From Malania oleifera (lineage: Eukaryota; Streptophyta; Magnoliopsida; Santalales; Ximeniaceae): DNA of 64,000 nucleotides. The notes beneath the pieces were generated by a model. The model worked only from the letters and a program-made list of their open reading frames with translations. It was not told the origin of the DNA and made no database searches. Position numbers and translations under genes: made by a program. Numbering within the stretch: position 1 is the stretch's first letter; every line of letters begins with the position of its first letter. The DNA lies in the NCBI RefSeq assembly GCF_029873635.1, contig NC_080419.1:75628597-75692596 (forward strand), given 5' to 3'. Shown one piece after another: positions 33,674 to 44,944 of the stretch.

Positions 33674-35708
33674 TGTTGACCTTATAGGTCACACCCAGTT
33701 TTGATAATGACAAATACACTAGTATTTGATAGCTTTCAAGTTTGTGTGCAGGTTCATATTAGCTTGATCATTTGATGGTACGTGAAAGCCTAAAGACCCT
33801 GAAGACTAATTATTGTTGTAATATATATTATTTGGGTCTGTAATAGTAACTAGGTATACGGTCTATAATAATCTCTACATGTCATGCATGTAGGTATTTG
33901 TAAGCTCTCAAAAAGGCTGTAGTTTGACCATAGGGACCGAATGATTTTAGGGCACCCTGGTCGATCGACGCCAAGTTTTTGTGTGCATTAGAAAAGACCC
34001 TAGGTTCCAACACTTGCACAAAATAAAATCCCCATTATCATTCACTATATGAGGGGAATTAAAATAGGATAAAAATGGACTTAATTGAAAATATTATGAG
34101 TGTTCGGGCGACCGAACCCATTGCGTTTAAAATGCTTCGAGCAACCGAACCCTGGACAAGTCAACTTGTTGACTTTTGTTCGGGCACCAGAACCATTTTG
34201 AGCGTATCATCCTCGAGCACCCAAACCCTTTAAAGGGAACTTTTCACCAACCCAGGAGACCGAACCTTTTAGTTCAAATCAAACCCCGGGCAACCGAACA
34301 CAAGAGTTCGGGCTACCGAACCCAGGACTGATCACTTGTAGTGACAAACAAATGCTTTTGACTTTGATTTGGGCTGCCGAAACACGACACGGGTGACCGA
34401 ACTCAGTTGAATATCTTTTAAAGTTGTGTATGTTTGGGCGACCGAACCTCGGTTTAGCCACTCGAACCTCGACGGGTTAAAATTATTTTAACTGCGGTAA
34501 AATTGGGTTATGTTGGGTTAATGTTGTTTTAACTATTTGAAACTTTTTTAATAATTCCCAACAAGTCCCTAATGGTTATAATTTTACCCCTGCCTATAAA
34601 TATAGGTTCATTTGTGAGGATTAGGAGAAGATTAGCCAAAAATAATTAGCCAAAAGCCTCTCTTTTCAAAATACTCTTTTTGTCCAAATACTCTCAAATT
34701 TCTATTCACTTGATACATTTTAGTATTGTGAGAGTATATTGGTTGTGCTAGTGTATATTAGGTATTGCTAATACTCCCAGTGTTCTTGTTTGATTGATTG
34801 ATAGATTTTTGGGGAGTTAGCAAAGTTTATCTCAATTGTTTTAGGATCTTTGCATTATCATTGCAAGATTCCTATAGATTTACATTTGTTGTGCAAATAT
34901 TTTTACAAGCTATAATATTTTTCAAACTACTCTTGTGCTCATTACATTGAAGGAAAATATTTTGAGTTAGTTTGAATATTTGATTAGCATCTTTGAAACC
35001 CTGATTATTATTGAGATTTGATATATATTGTTTCAAAAAAATAGCTTAATTAGAACACTCTTGAGCATATTAGCGATCATATCTTGTTGAGTGTAGCTTA
35101 CACAAAAATACACATCACTGAACTTACATTTACGTACATTGTTGATGTGTGGTTGATTGATTATAATGTATGTAATTGGGTACATATCTACTTTACATGA
35201 AAGCATAATCACTATACCGATTGATTGTAATACTGTTGTATTTCCAGGCATGGCTTGAGGGGGTTTGATCTAGCCCGAAAAGATTAGGTTGGGGTCAGCC
35301 CTGTGAATTTGACTTAGGGTCTTCTCCGCCCTACAAGGAGAGTTTGTAAAGGTTGAGTTCAACCTTGTGCTAATTGACCTAGTTGTAGTTGGTGCCGCTC
35401 CCCCCGTTAAGTGAGCAATTAGTGGAATCCTCAGGCTTGCGAGCTAGAGGCGGGGACATAGGCACAGTTGGCTGAACCCCGATAACATATCGTGTGTCTG
35501 TTTATATTTTCGCACCTCATATTTACTGCACATGTATGTTATTGTGTGAATGACGTGCATGATTTAAATTCTGCTTATTATACTTATCTGCACATTTAGG
35601 TAGATTGACCTAGGTTGTGAATGTACTGTTGATAAAACCAGTTCACCTAGGAGAAAAAGTTTTAATACCCAATTCACCCTCTCTCTTGGGAATACACCAA
35701 AGCTAACA
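33674..35708 (+). repeat. 5' LTR of the gag-only element, with palindrome array
   Basis: TATA box TATAAATA is at 34,595-34,602. Upstream, at about 34,110-34,475, are about twelve copies of a GTTCGGGCGACCGAAC-type unit: GTTCGGGCGACCGAACCC, TTCGGGCTACCGAACCCAGG, GTTTGGGCGACCGAACCTCGG and weaker ones. Leftward frames over this array (34,279-34,461) are by-products of the repeat. Confidence 0.88.
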
Positions 35709-35710
35709 AT

Positions 35711-35722
35711 TGGTATCAGAGC
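35711..35722 (+). other. primer-binding site of the gag-only element
   Basis: TGGTATCAGAGC is a perfect match to the standard Copia tRNA-iMet site, two bases after the LTR end CTAACA. Confidence 0.93.
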
Positions 35723-35763
35723 CTCGTTGCACTAGACTTAAACGTTTTTGCAAAAAGATCACA

Positions 35764-36953
35764 ATGACTCAATTTGGCGTATCCCCATTCGGTGAGGGAT
35801 AGTCACCACTAGTCCTCCATTATTTTGTGGTGTTAATTATACCCACTAGAAAATATGAATGAGCATGTTTATAAATCAATGAACTAGAGGGCCCGGTAGG
35901 TGATTGTGAATGGAATTTGTATGCCAGGTAATGAAAATGATATTAATTTTATGCATGCAAGTTCATATGCCATGGGTCTACTATACTGCGCTTTAGATTC
36001 TAATATTCTACTTGAGTTTTTGGCATATCACAGTGCATAGGAAATCTAGGTTGAGTTGGAAAAGAGATTTGGGGAAACCCAAGAAAAGGAAACCATCACT
36101 CCAGAGATGTCACGTTCAAATGATCAGGGAGTGGTAAGTGATAGGGATAGTGTATCAACAGAACATGGCGGTATATGATTCTCACTCTAGCTCGTTTAAG
36201 GATTCATGTGTTAAATGTTGTGTTGCTACATGTGCTAAATCATCTGTTGAATACCACGATAATTCTGTTGATGATGCGTGTGATGATTCTTATGCTAAAT
36301 GCTATGTTGTGTCATATGATGAATTATCTAATATTCCCTATGATAATACTGTTGAAATTGCATGCAATGATTCATATAATAACCATGACATATCTTATGA
36401 TGAATCATGTGCTGAATTGATAAATCAAAGCATGCCTTCGTATGAAAAGCTAGATAAAACTTTATTGAAAATAAATAAATTTCTAGCAACGTTATCTAAG
36501 CAGAAATCCATTTTGAAAAATGAAAACAAAAGCATGGCAAAACAATTAAAAAAAAATATATATTATGCCATCTTAGAAAAGAGAAAGATTAAGAAGATAT
36601 TGAAAATTGTTTGCTTAGAAGAAGAAATGGATGATTATTCTAGAGCTTCACTCAAAATAAAAAATGAAAAGAATGATCATAATAAACCCTTGAGAGTTAA
36701 AAAGAAAAAAATTTTCAAGAATGGTTCATCCTTTAAATCCAATAGTCTAGCCTCACTGAAGAAAAATAGGATAAATAAGCATAATCCTTTACATTTATTC
36801 AATACCTGCTTATTTTGCAAAACTATGTGGCACATATGGTTTAATTGCTTAGTTAGAAGTGCCAAAGGCACAGGAAAGGAAATGAAATGGATAATCAGCA
36901 AAGCAAACCCTGTAGGGTCTAAGGAAGATCGGATTCCAATGAAAATTATATAA
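35764..36953 (+). pseudogene. Copia gag remnant with intact C-terminal region
   Basis: The start ATGACTCAATTTGGCGT at 35,764 mirrors the usual SIRE gag start (TPFGEG-type), but frames up to 36,137 are riddled with stops. The open stretch 36,138-36,953 (271 codons) is the C-terminal half of gag: a Cys/Asp/Tyr-rich linker (SYDELSN, SYDESCAEL), a coiled-coil-like Lys-rich part (KTLLKINKFLATLSKQK), a zinc knuckle CLFCKTMWHIWFNC of C-X2-C-X4-H-X4-C form, and a tail that aligns with GPKKIWVPK of its relatives (here GSKEDRIPMKI). The capsid-like N-terminal domain is largely lost. The protein, if made, could still bind RNA but probably not assemble. Confidence 0.72.
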
Positions 36954-39284
36954 ATATTTTAATCTTCCCTTAGTTCCTTTGTTTAGGGGGTTGTGATGAC
37001 TGCAGGTTTGGGAAGTGATTGTTGCTTAAAATGAAAATCTTAGTATACACACTCACTAAATTATCTTGTTATACTAAGACTCTCTATCTACTTCCAAATG
37101 GACATGACATGTATGCTTGGTATTTAATTCAAAATTCTTAACCCATGCTAACATGAAAATAACATGTTTAAGCATACTTTTGTCCATTGTATAGAATTGA
37201 GCTTTAGGGACCTCGTCTTGCATTATATCCTTTTACCCTAATCTCATTAGTCAAGACCTAGTCATCACACTAGGTATAAGCAATGATAATAAATTCTATA
37301 TCTATCTTGTGCTAATAAATAAGACATCCCTCACACAATCAAAATTAGAGGCACCCACTTGGGAATTCGTATTTTATTGATTAAATCAAATTATTCCCTT
37401 TGAGCTTAATATTTAAATCCTGTAATCTTGATTCACCTATCCCCATCATAGGAAGTCCTTACCAGACCATGATCATATTCGGTAAGGTTTCACCTATCTA
37501 CTTGTATCCTTTCTTTAGATTGTAATTATATTTATAGGATACTTTCCATTCTCTGAAGAGCATTGTTCACAACATTCACATATCCTATATGCTCTTTGCC
37601 CAAGCATGGACATGATTACTAAGCACGAAAACATTTTTGAAAATGTCCACTCATTCTAAATACTCTTCTCAACTAAATGATATTTGATTGTCAAGAGTAT
37701 TTACTCATTTTCACTTCACAAGCTCTCAAATTATTAAGTCATATACTTTAGAGCTTTATATACTTAGAGATGAGTTGAATGACTAACTTGATTGCCTAGG
37801 TCTCAATCTAGATGAATGCATAAAATTCAAATAGACCTATGCATGTGTACTTTTAAATTGAAAGTCATTCTAACTTGTGCCTCTCACACATATTGAAATT
37901 CATATCAATAGAGGCAATACTGGCTTAGCTCGCTTAAAGAAATATCTATTGTGACTGTTTTGTCCTCTAAGCCTATTCATCCAAAGCCAAGCATATATCA
38001 TCAAAAATCTTAAAACACTTGGCTAAAGAACTAGAAAATGAAAAAGGGATAAATTGAATAAGTGCATAACTCTGGGGGAGCATTTCTCTTCATGAATATA
38101 TATACATTAAATGCTCTCATGAATTTTTGTCTTTCATGCCCATATGCCTTCATATGAAAAGCACTGAATTCCTACTATTTATTATGCGTTAAATGAGTAT
38201 ATCTTATAATAGATAGTTTATCCTTTGTATCATCTGTTGATTATTCTACTAGATTGCATGCTTGTGTTGAAAGCCTCCTGCATGGCAGATACAGTTGATG
38301 AGAATTGCATGCTGATAGTGGATTATAGGTTCTCGCATGCTCAAATTACTATTTTGAATTGATTGCTTGAATCTATTAGGTTTTGGTGCATGAAAATTTG
38401 GAAAATGTTCGATTTACAGATGACATGCTACCGAAATTTCAACAGGATTTTTTTCAAACCAAAACCTTGTGTTAAAGATGATTATGATGAAATTAACTTT
38501 AAAATATTTTTGAAAGGATGAGTGAAAACTCAAGTAGATAATTAATCTTTATCCTAGTATAATCATCAATTGTTTAGAAAGGTTCATATCCATCCCTATA
38601 GGAAGTGCATAAATGATACATATGCATCACTTTAATTTATTGAATATTGAGGCTCTTGAGAATACCCAAAACATTATATCTAGTGCTTAAAGGCTTATGT
38701 TTTGATATGAAATGTTCTTGGGTCATGAACATTATTGCATGCCTTAATATATATCTTCTGATGCATCCATGGTCTATAGGGACAACTATACTAATCAAAT
38801 GATAACATGTAACTAACAAATACTCAGTATAGTTGATTTTAAAGATTTGGATTCATGGCTTATACTACTAAGCACAATGAAATTAATTTTAGTATAAGTA
38901 GTTAAAGAATCTAAGCACATATTCAAATTGATAGGGGGAGCATCTAGAATTAAATTACTACCCTGTTTTGCTTACCCATTTGTTTAGCTTAGATCTTGAA
39001 TGAATTCATTGTGGCATGTACTTGAATGAAAAGATTTTATTGAAAATCATAATCTGAAGCATGTTTATATTGCCACAACTGTTTGTATTTGTCATATGAT
39101 CTTGCATGTGATTGTTGAACTTTTAGGATCACTATGGTTTTAGTTTTCTGGTTATTTTTAGTATGTGCTTTATTGACAAACCAGAAAATTTGTTGCTTGC
39201 TTGCATGAGTTTTTAAATTAAAATTTCTATTTCTGCAAGCACCCTTAGTACCTTTCTGCAAATATCAAAGGGGGATATATATTT

Positions 39285-39325
<41 letters not shown>

Positions 39326-40190
39326 TTATTTATTTATAACAGCAAGAATTGAACTTATATATAATATATTTTATGTCTTGCTTATGTGCTTAAATGCTTT
39401 CATGACTTGTGCTATCTTTGCTTTAAAATTGCAATTCATAAAGATTCTTCTAAATTGACAAAGAATGTTGAATAACTAGTTCATGGATCTTACATAAAAA
39501 TGCATGCAAACTTGTTAGATCATTCTTATGCTCAAACCTACTATTTTGGTATCATATGTCGTGTCCCCTTTAACTCAAATCTTCCACGGGTCTTATGATA
39601 TTTTTCATTTGCAATGGTTTGTGTATATTTTTGGTTACTATGTTTTTCATGTCACTTGAATATTTTAATGACCAGTTATACAGTCTGTGTGCTTAAGTGT
39701 TAAACATGTCGTTGCTTTATACTATATGAAGTTATTTGTGCTATAAAATGCATAACTATCATATCTCTTGCATGTTGATAGTTTTATTTATATTTTGAGA
39801 ATACTGAACTGTTTGAGTTGATTGTTGTGGATATGTTATAAATTTAAGACTCAAATAGGTCATTGTTTATACAAGATTTGTTTTGGAAAGTCCTATTTTC
39901 AAACGGCACTCTACCGAAATTTTTCAAAACTTTCGAAAACTTATAATGTATAAAAATGATGTTTACCCATTACCTAGAGTTTCTATTTTTATATACCTTT
40001 TCGCTGTTGCTAAAAGGGGGAGAAAAGGAAAAAATTGGGTACTTCAAAAATTGAAAAATGCTTGCATTGACAAATTGGGTACTTGAAAAATTGAAAAATG
40101 TTTGCATTGACAAATCTTTAACATTATGCATATTGCTAAGGGGAGCCTTTCAAGTCTATACTCACTTTTTGCATGGTGTATTTATCAAAT
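36954..40190 (+). other. non-coding interior of the gag-only element
   Basis: None of the pol landmarks found in the neighbouring elements (SISQLC, WHRRLGH, FHVFG, YVDD, RNase H blocks) occurs on either strand. A possible remnant of the protease start is near 38,300-38,345 (frame with CMLIVDYRFSHA). GGGGGAGC runs at about 38,085 and 38,935 and AAAAGGGGGAG at 40,012 resemble 3' region purine tracts. (TA)n lies at about 39,283-39,320. The normal polypurine tract before the 3' LTR is missing: TTTATCAAAT adjoins the LTR start where relatives have a tract ending in GGGGGAGAT. Confidence 0.65.
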
Positions 40191-42262
40191 TGTTGACCTT
40201 ATAGGTCACACCCAGTTTTGATAATGAAAAACACACTAGTATTTGATAGCTTTCAAGTTTGTGTGCAGGTTCATATTAGCTTGATCATTTGATGGTGCGT
40301 GAAAGCCTGAAGACCGTGAAGACTAATTATTGTTGTAATTTATATTATTTGGGTCTGTAATAGTAACTAGGTATACGATTTGTAATAATCTATGCATGTC
40401 ATGTATGTAGGTATTTATAAGCTCTCAGAAAGACCATAGTTTGACCATAGGGACCGAATGACTTTAGGGCACCCTAGTCGACTGACACCAGGTTTTTGGG
40501 CGTACTAGAAAAGACCCAGGGTCCTAGCACTTGCACGAAAGAAAATCCCCATTATCATTCACTATATGAGGGGAATTAAAATAAAATAAAAATGAACTTA
40601 ATTGAAAATATTATGAGTGTTCAGGCGACCGTACCCATTGCGTTTAAAATGCTTCGGGCGACCGAACCCTAGACAAGTCAACTTGTTGACTTTTGTTTGG
40701 GCACCCGAACCATTTTGATCGTATCTTCCTCGAGCACCCGAACCCTTTAAAGGGAACTTTTCACCAACCCGGGCGATCGAACCTTTTAGTTCAAATCAGA
40801 CCCCAGGCGACCGAACACAAGAGTTTAGGCTATCGAACCTAGGTCCGGTCACCCAAAGTCGCGAACAAATGCTTTTGAATTTGATTCGAGTTGCCAAAAC
40901 ATGACACAGGTGACTGAACTCAGTTGAATATCTTTTAAAGTTGTGTCTGTTCGAGCGACCGAACCTCGGTTCAACCACCCGAACCTCAGCGGGTTAAAAT
41001 TATTTTAACTGCAGTAAAATTGAGTTAAGTTGGGTTAATGTTGTTTTAACTATTTGAAACTTTTTAATACTTCCCAACAAGTCCCTAACGGTTATAATTT
41101 TACCCCTGCCCATAAATATACGTTCATTTGTGAGGGTTAGGAGAAGATTAGCCAAAAATATTTAGCCAAAATCCTCTCTTTTCAAAATACTCTTTTTGTC
41201 TAAATACTCTCAAATTTCTATTCCCTTGATACATTTTAGTATTGTGAGAGTATATTGGTTGTGCTAGTATATATTAGGTATTGCTAATACTCCTAGCGTT
41301 CTTGTTTGATTGATTGATTGATTTTTTGGGAGTTAGCAAAGTTTATCCCATAGATTTGAATATAATAAATCTTGTGTTGGGATAAACTCAATAGTTTTAG
41401 GATTTTGCATTATCATTGCAAGATTCCTATAGCTTTACTTTTCTTGTGCAAATATTTTTACAAGTTATAATATTTTTCAAACTACTCTTGTGCTCATTAA
41501 ATTGAAGGAAAATATTTTGAGTTAGTTTGAATATTTGGTTAGCATATTTGAAACCATGATTATTATTAAGATTTGATATATATTGTTTCAAAGAAATAAC
41601 TTGATTAGAATGCTCTTGAGCATATTAGAGATCATATCTTGTTGAGTGTAGCTTGCACAAAAATAGACATCACTGAACTTACGTTTACGTACATTGTTGA
41701 TGTGTGGTCGATTGATTATACTGCGCATAATTGGGTACATATCTACTTTACATGAAAGCATAATCGCTGTACTAGTTGATTGTAATACTGTTGTATTTCT
41801 AGGCATGACTTGAGGGGGTTTGATCTAACCCGGAAGGATCAGGTTGGGGTCAGCCCTGTGAATTTGACCTAGGGCCTTCTTCGCCCCGCATAGAGAGTTT
41901 GTAAAGGTTGAGGTCAACCCTATGCTAATTAACCTGGTTGTAATTGGTGCAGCTTCACCTGTTAAGTGAGCAATTAGTGGAATCCACAGGCTTGCGAGCT
42001 AGAGGCAGGGACGTAGGCATAGTTGGTCGAACCCCGATAACATATCGTGTGTCCGTTTATATTTTTGCACCTTATATTTACCGCACATGTATGTTATTGT
42101 GTGAATGACGCGCATGATTTAAATTTTGCTTATTATACTTATCTATGCATTTAGGTTGATTGACCTAGGTTGTGAATGTATTGTTGAAAAACCCAGTTAA
42201 CCTAGGAGAAAAAGTTTTAATACCCAATTCGCCCCCCTCTTGGGAATACACCAAAACTAACA
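40191..42262 (+). repeat. 3' LTR of the gag-only element
   Basis: It starts TGTTGACCTTATAGGTCACA and ends CTTGGGAATACACC with AACTAACA. TATA-like CATAAATATA is at 41,111-41,120. The palindrome array at 40,618-40,985 (TTCGGGCGACCGAACCC, TTCGAGCGACCGAACCTCGG and others) matches the 5' LTR. It carries about 37 extra bases at 41,351-41,387 that fold back. Confidence 0.9.
41341..41387. repeat. fold-back insertion in the 3' LTR
   Basis: GTTTATCCCA (41,341-41,350) pairs with TGGGATAAAC (41,378-41,387). The bases between contain a second inverted pair, AGATTT and AAATCT. The 5' LTR has only GTTTATCTCAATTG here, so about 37 bases separate the two copies. Confidence 0.75.
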
Positions 42263-42439
42263 AGTTTTTTTGCTAATCTAGAACCCTAATCACCCCTTAA
42301 TTTTGCAAATTAAAGGCTATATATAGAAATGGGAAGAATTATAGCCGTTGGGGACATATAGGGTATTATTAGTATTGTTTTAAAACGTTTTAGCACAATT
42401 AACCCTGTTTAAGAAATTTAATTGTGGTAAAAGAAAAAA

Positions 42440-43020
42440 AAATTCCAACTCGAGAGCACTGGTCGACCGAACTTGAGGTTCAGTTGACCAAGTAACAGAG
42501 TTCGGTCGGCCGTGCAAAAAATGAATTGAAAGTTTGGTCAACCAAACTAAGGGTCTCAAGGGCGATTTTTCCAATTCTGCATGGTTTGGTCGGTCAGGTG
42601 ATTTTGAACTAAGTAGTTCGGTCAATCGGGCAGTTGAATTCTCCTACGTGGGGGTTTGGTCAATTTGAACGTTGTCCGTATAAATCTAGTCGGTCGACCG
42701 AGAAGTCAAACGTTGAGCCGTGTGGGAGTTCCGTAAACCAAGTTGTGTGAACTTGGCAAGGTATGGTCGACCAAGCTATGGTCAAATTGTTGACCTCTAA
42801 TCGGTTTGGTTGACCAAATGCTTTTATACGTTCTAGTTCGGTCAACCAAACATGCATTTTTAATGCATTTCGGTTCTAATCCCCTTATACATTAACTCTA
42901 TTCATATAATGATTAATGTTAAGACTATAGGGCATATTTTTATGAAGTATATGGATTCTTAAGGTCAGTATAGGTCTTTTGAGGACACAAAAAAAATTCG
43001 GTGTTGGTCGACCAAAGGGT
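42440..43020. repeat. palindrome array of the second family C LTR
   Basis: Copies include GGTCGACCGAAC, TTCGGTCGGCCGTG, AGTCGGTCGACCGAG, GTATGGTCGACCAAG and GTGTTGGTCGACCAAAGG, with weaker TGGTTGACCAAA forms. The same core is found in the solo LTR at 20,974-23,209. Confidence 0.8.
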
Positions 43021-43356
43021 GCCATAATGACATTTAGGTCCCTATAATCAGTCTACAGTCATTTGATTTTCAAGTGATGTGTAGGGACCTAGAGTCATTC
43101 TAAGGCCTTTGAGCTTGTAGATCTTACATGCATGATATGCATTAAATATTACAGACCTTTTTATCGTAATAACTATTATAGACCCGAATTGAATAATAAT
43201 TAAATACAATAAAAATGATCTTCAGGGTCTTAATGCTTTATTTCATGTGCCATCAGTGTATCTGCTAATATAAATTTGCACACAAACTCATCAACCATTA
43301 AATACCAGAGTATTTTTCATAATCAAAATGGGATGACCTATAAGGTCAACAAAAAC

Positions 43357-44130
43357 TTTATTAAATTGTGTAGAAGAATTCAAAATGAAAAAGACTATAC
43401 AATCACACACATACGAAGTGATAGGAGTAGAAAATTTCAAAACAAAGGTATGGAAGAATATTGTGACTCACTAGGAATATCTCATAATTTCTCAGCACCT
43501 AGGACTCTACAACAAAATGGAGTAGTTGAGCAAAAGAATAGATCCTTATAGGAAATGGCTAGAATCATGCTTAACGAACATAAGCTACCTAAGTACTTCT
43601 GGGTTGAGATAGTGAATACCGCCTGCTATGTATTAAATTGAGTTATAATTAGACTCACTTTAAATAAAACTCCCTATGAATTGTTGAATTTCCATAGACC
43701 AAATATTCCATATTTCCATGTCTTTGGCTGCAAATATTTTATTCTTAGAAATAATGAACACCTAGGAAAATTTGACACCAAATCAGATGAAGGTATCTTT
43801 TTAGGTTATGACTTAGATAGTAAAACCTATAGGGTGTATAACAAAAGAATGTTGACTATAATTGAATCCATCCATGTAGTGTTTGATGAGTCCAATCCCT
43901 TCTCCAAAAAGACTGATGAAGATGAAATTGAGATAAATAAGGGAATAGAAAAGCTATCTATTGAAAATAACTCAGATAAGAACATTGAAATTAATGAAAC
44001 ATCTTCAGAGGATATCCAAGTAGAAAAATAGGTTAATGAACTACCTAGAGAATGGAAGTATGTAAGGAATCATCCCATTGATCAAATTATAGGTGAACCA
44101 TCACTTGGAGTAGCTACATGATCTTCACTT
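43357..44130 (+). pseudogene. Copia integrase, second half, of the family B element
   Basis: The gene resumes right after the target duplication: FIKLCRRIQNEKDY, RSDRSRKFQN with the second catalytic aspartate, NGVVEQKNRSL with the catalytic glutamate, then a TAG. EMARIMLNEHKLPKYFW and PYELLNFHRPNIPYFHVFGC follow, then the open stretch 43,681-44,031 with [18 protein letters not shown] and [12 protein letters not shown]. The read-through from HKDETCE at 32,322 across the nested insertion confirms a single ancestral gene. Confidence 0.9.
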
Positions 44131-44944
44131 AGAAATATGATTAGTCATTTTGCATTCTTATCACAAGAAGAACCTAAGAATGTGAGTGAAGCAATTGAAG
44201 ATGAATCATGGGTGATATCTATGCAAGAATAATTAAATCAATTTGAGAGAAATAAATTCTGGTCATTAGTTCCTAGACCTAATGATCATACAGTTATTAG
44301 AACAAAATGGATACATAAGAACAAGAAAGATGAAAATTGAATAGTAGTTAGAAACAAAGCTAGACTAGTAGCTCTAGGATACAACCTGGAGGAAGGTATA
44401 GATTTTGAGGAAACATTTTCTCCTGTAGTTAGAATGGAATCTATTCAGATGTTATTGGCATATGCGGCTTTTAAGAACCTTAAATTATATCAAATGGATG
44501 TAAAAAGCACATTTCTAACGGCTATATTAATGAGGAAGTTTATGTTGAACAACCCCCAGGGTTGGAAAACCACAAATTTCCAAATCATGTTTATAAATTA
44601 ACTAAAGCCTTCTATGGATTGAAGCAAGCTCCTAGAGCTTGGTATGAAAGGTTTAGTGGTTTTCTACTAGATAATGGATTTACTAAAGGAAGATTAACAC
44701 AACACTTTTCATAAAAGCTAAAAATGAAAATATGCTCCTGGTACAAATATACATAGATGATATCATTTTTGGAGCAACCAACGAAGAGTTATGTAACGAG
44801 TTTGCTAGTTGCATGCAAAGTGAATTTGAAATGCAAAGTGAATTTGAAATGAGCATGATGGGTGAACTTAACTTCTTCCTAGGACTTAAGATCAAATAGG
44901 CAAAACACAAAATTTCCATAAACCAATCTAAATACATTAGAGAC
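44131..44944 (+). pseudogene. Copia reverse transcriptase of the family B element
   Basis: Broken frames contain SMQE-stop-LNQFERN, ARLVALGYNLEEGIDFEE, YQMDVKSTFL (one base lost before [12 protein letters not shown]), YGLKQAPRAWYERF and the active site [13 protein letters not shown], so both catalytic aspartates are present. Near 44,814-44,849 the 18-base segment ATGCAAAGTGAATTTGAA is tandemly doubled, adding MQSEFE in frame. The stretch ends with ELNFFLGLKIK and a stop. Confidence 0.87.

Larger units (their letters stand above)
33674..42262 (+). mobile_element. non-autonomous gag-only LTR retrotransposon (TR-GAG-like)
   Basis: The 8,589-bp element has two LTRs (2,035 and 2,072 bp), a perfect primer site and a gag remnant, but no protease, integrase, reverse transcriptase or RNase H. 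Target duplication: AATTT at 33,669-33,673 and AGTTT at 42,263-42,267 (four of five match). Over the first 155 bases the two LTRs differ at roughly 4-5 percent, so the insertion is not very recent. LTR ends (TGTTGACCTTATAGGTCA to GGGAATACACC with CTAACA) make it a close relative of family C, in which it sits in opposite orientation. Gag-only elements with terminal repeats (TR-GAG) are known in plants; mobilisation would need pol from a relative. Confidence 0.85.
32328..43351 (-). mobile_element. solo LTR, Copia family C, itself interrupted
   Basis: The left part is 32,328-33,673 and the right part 42,263-43,351, together about 2.43 kb. It opens TAATAGCTTTGGTGTATTC (canonically TGTTAG) with a G run and closes ATGACCTATAAGGTCAACA. 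A perfect target duplication, AAAAC, is at 32,323-32,327 and 43,352-43,356; removing the insertion restores the integrase reading of the host element. It is antisense to its host. No gag or pol of its own is present, so it recombined to a solo LTR before or after receiving the inner element. Confidence 0.92.

Noticed and set aside
34279..34461. ORFs with repeated FGRPN/FGHPC-like residues (also 40,796-40,978)
   Set aside because: They read through the palindrome arrays of two copies of the same LTR; conservation is that of the LTR, not of a protein.
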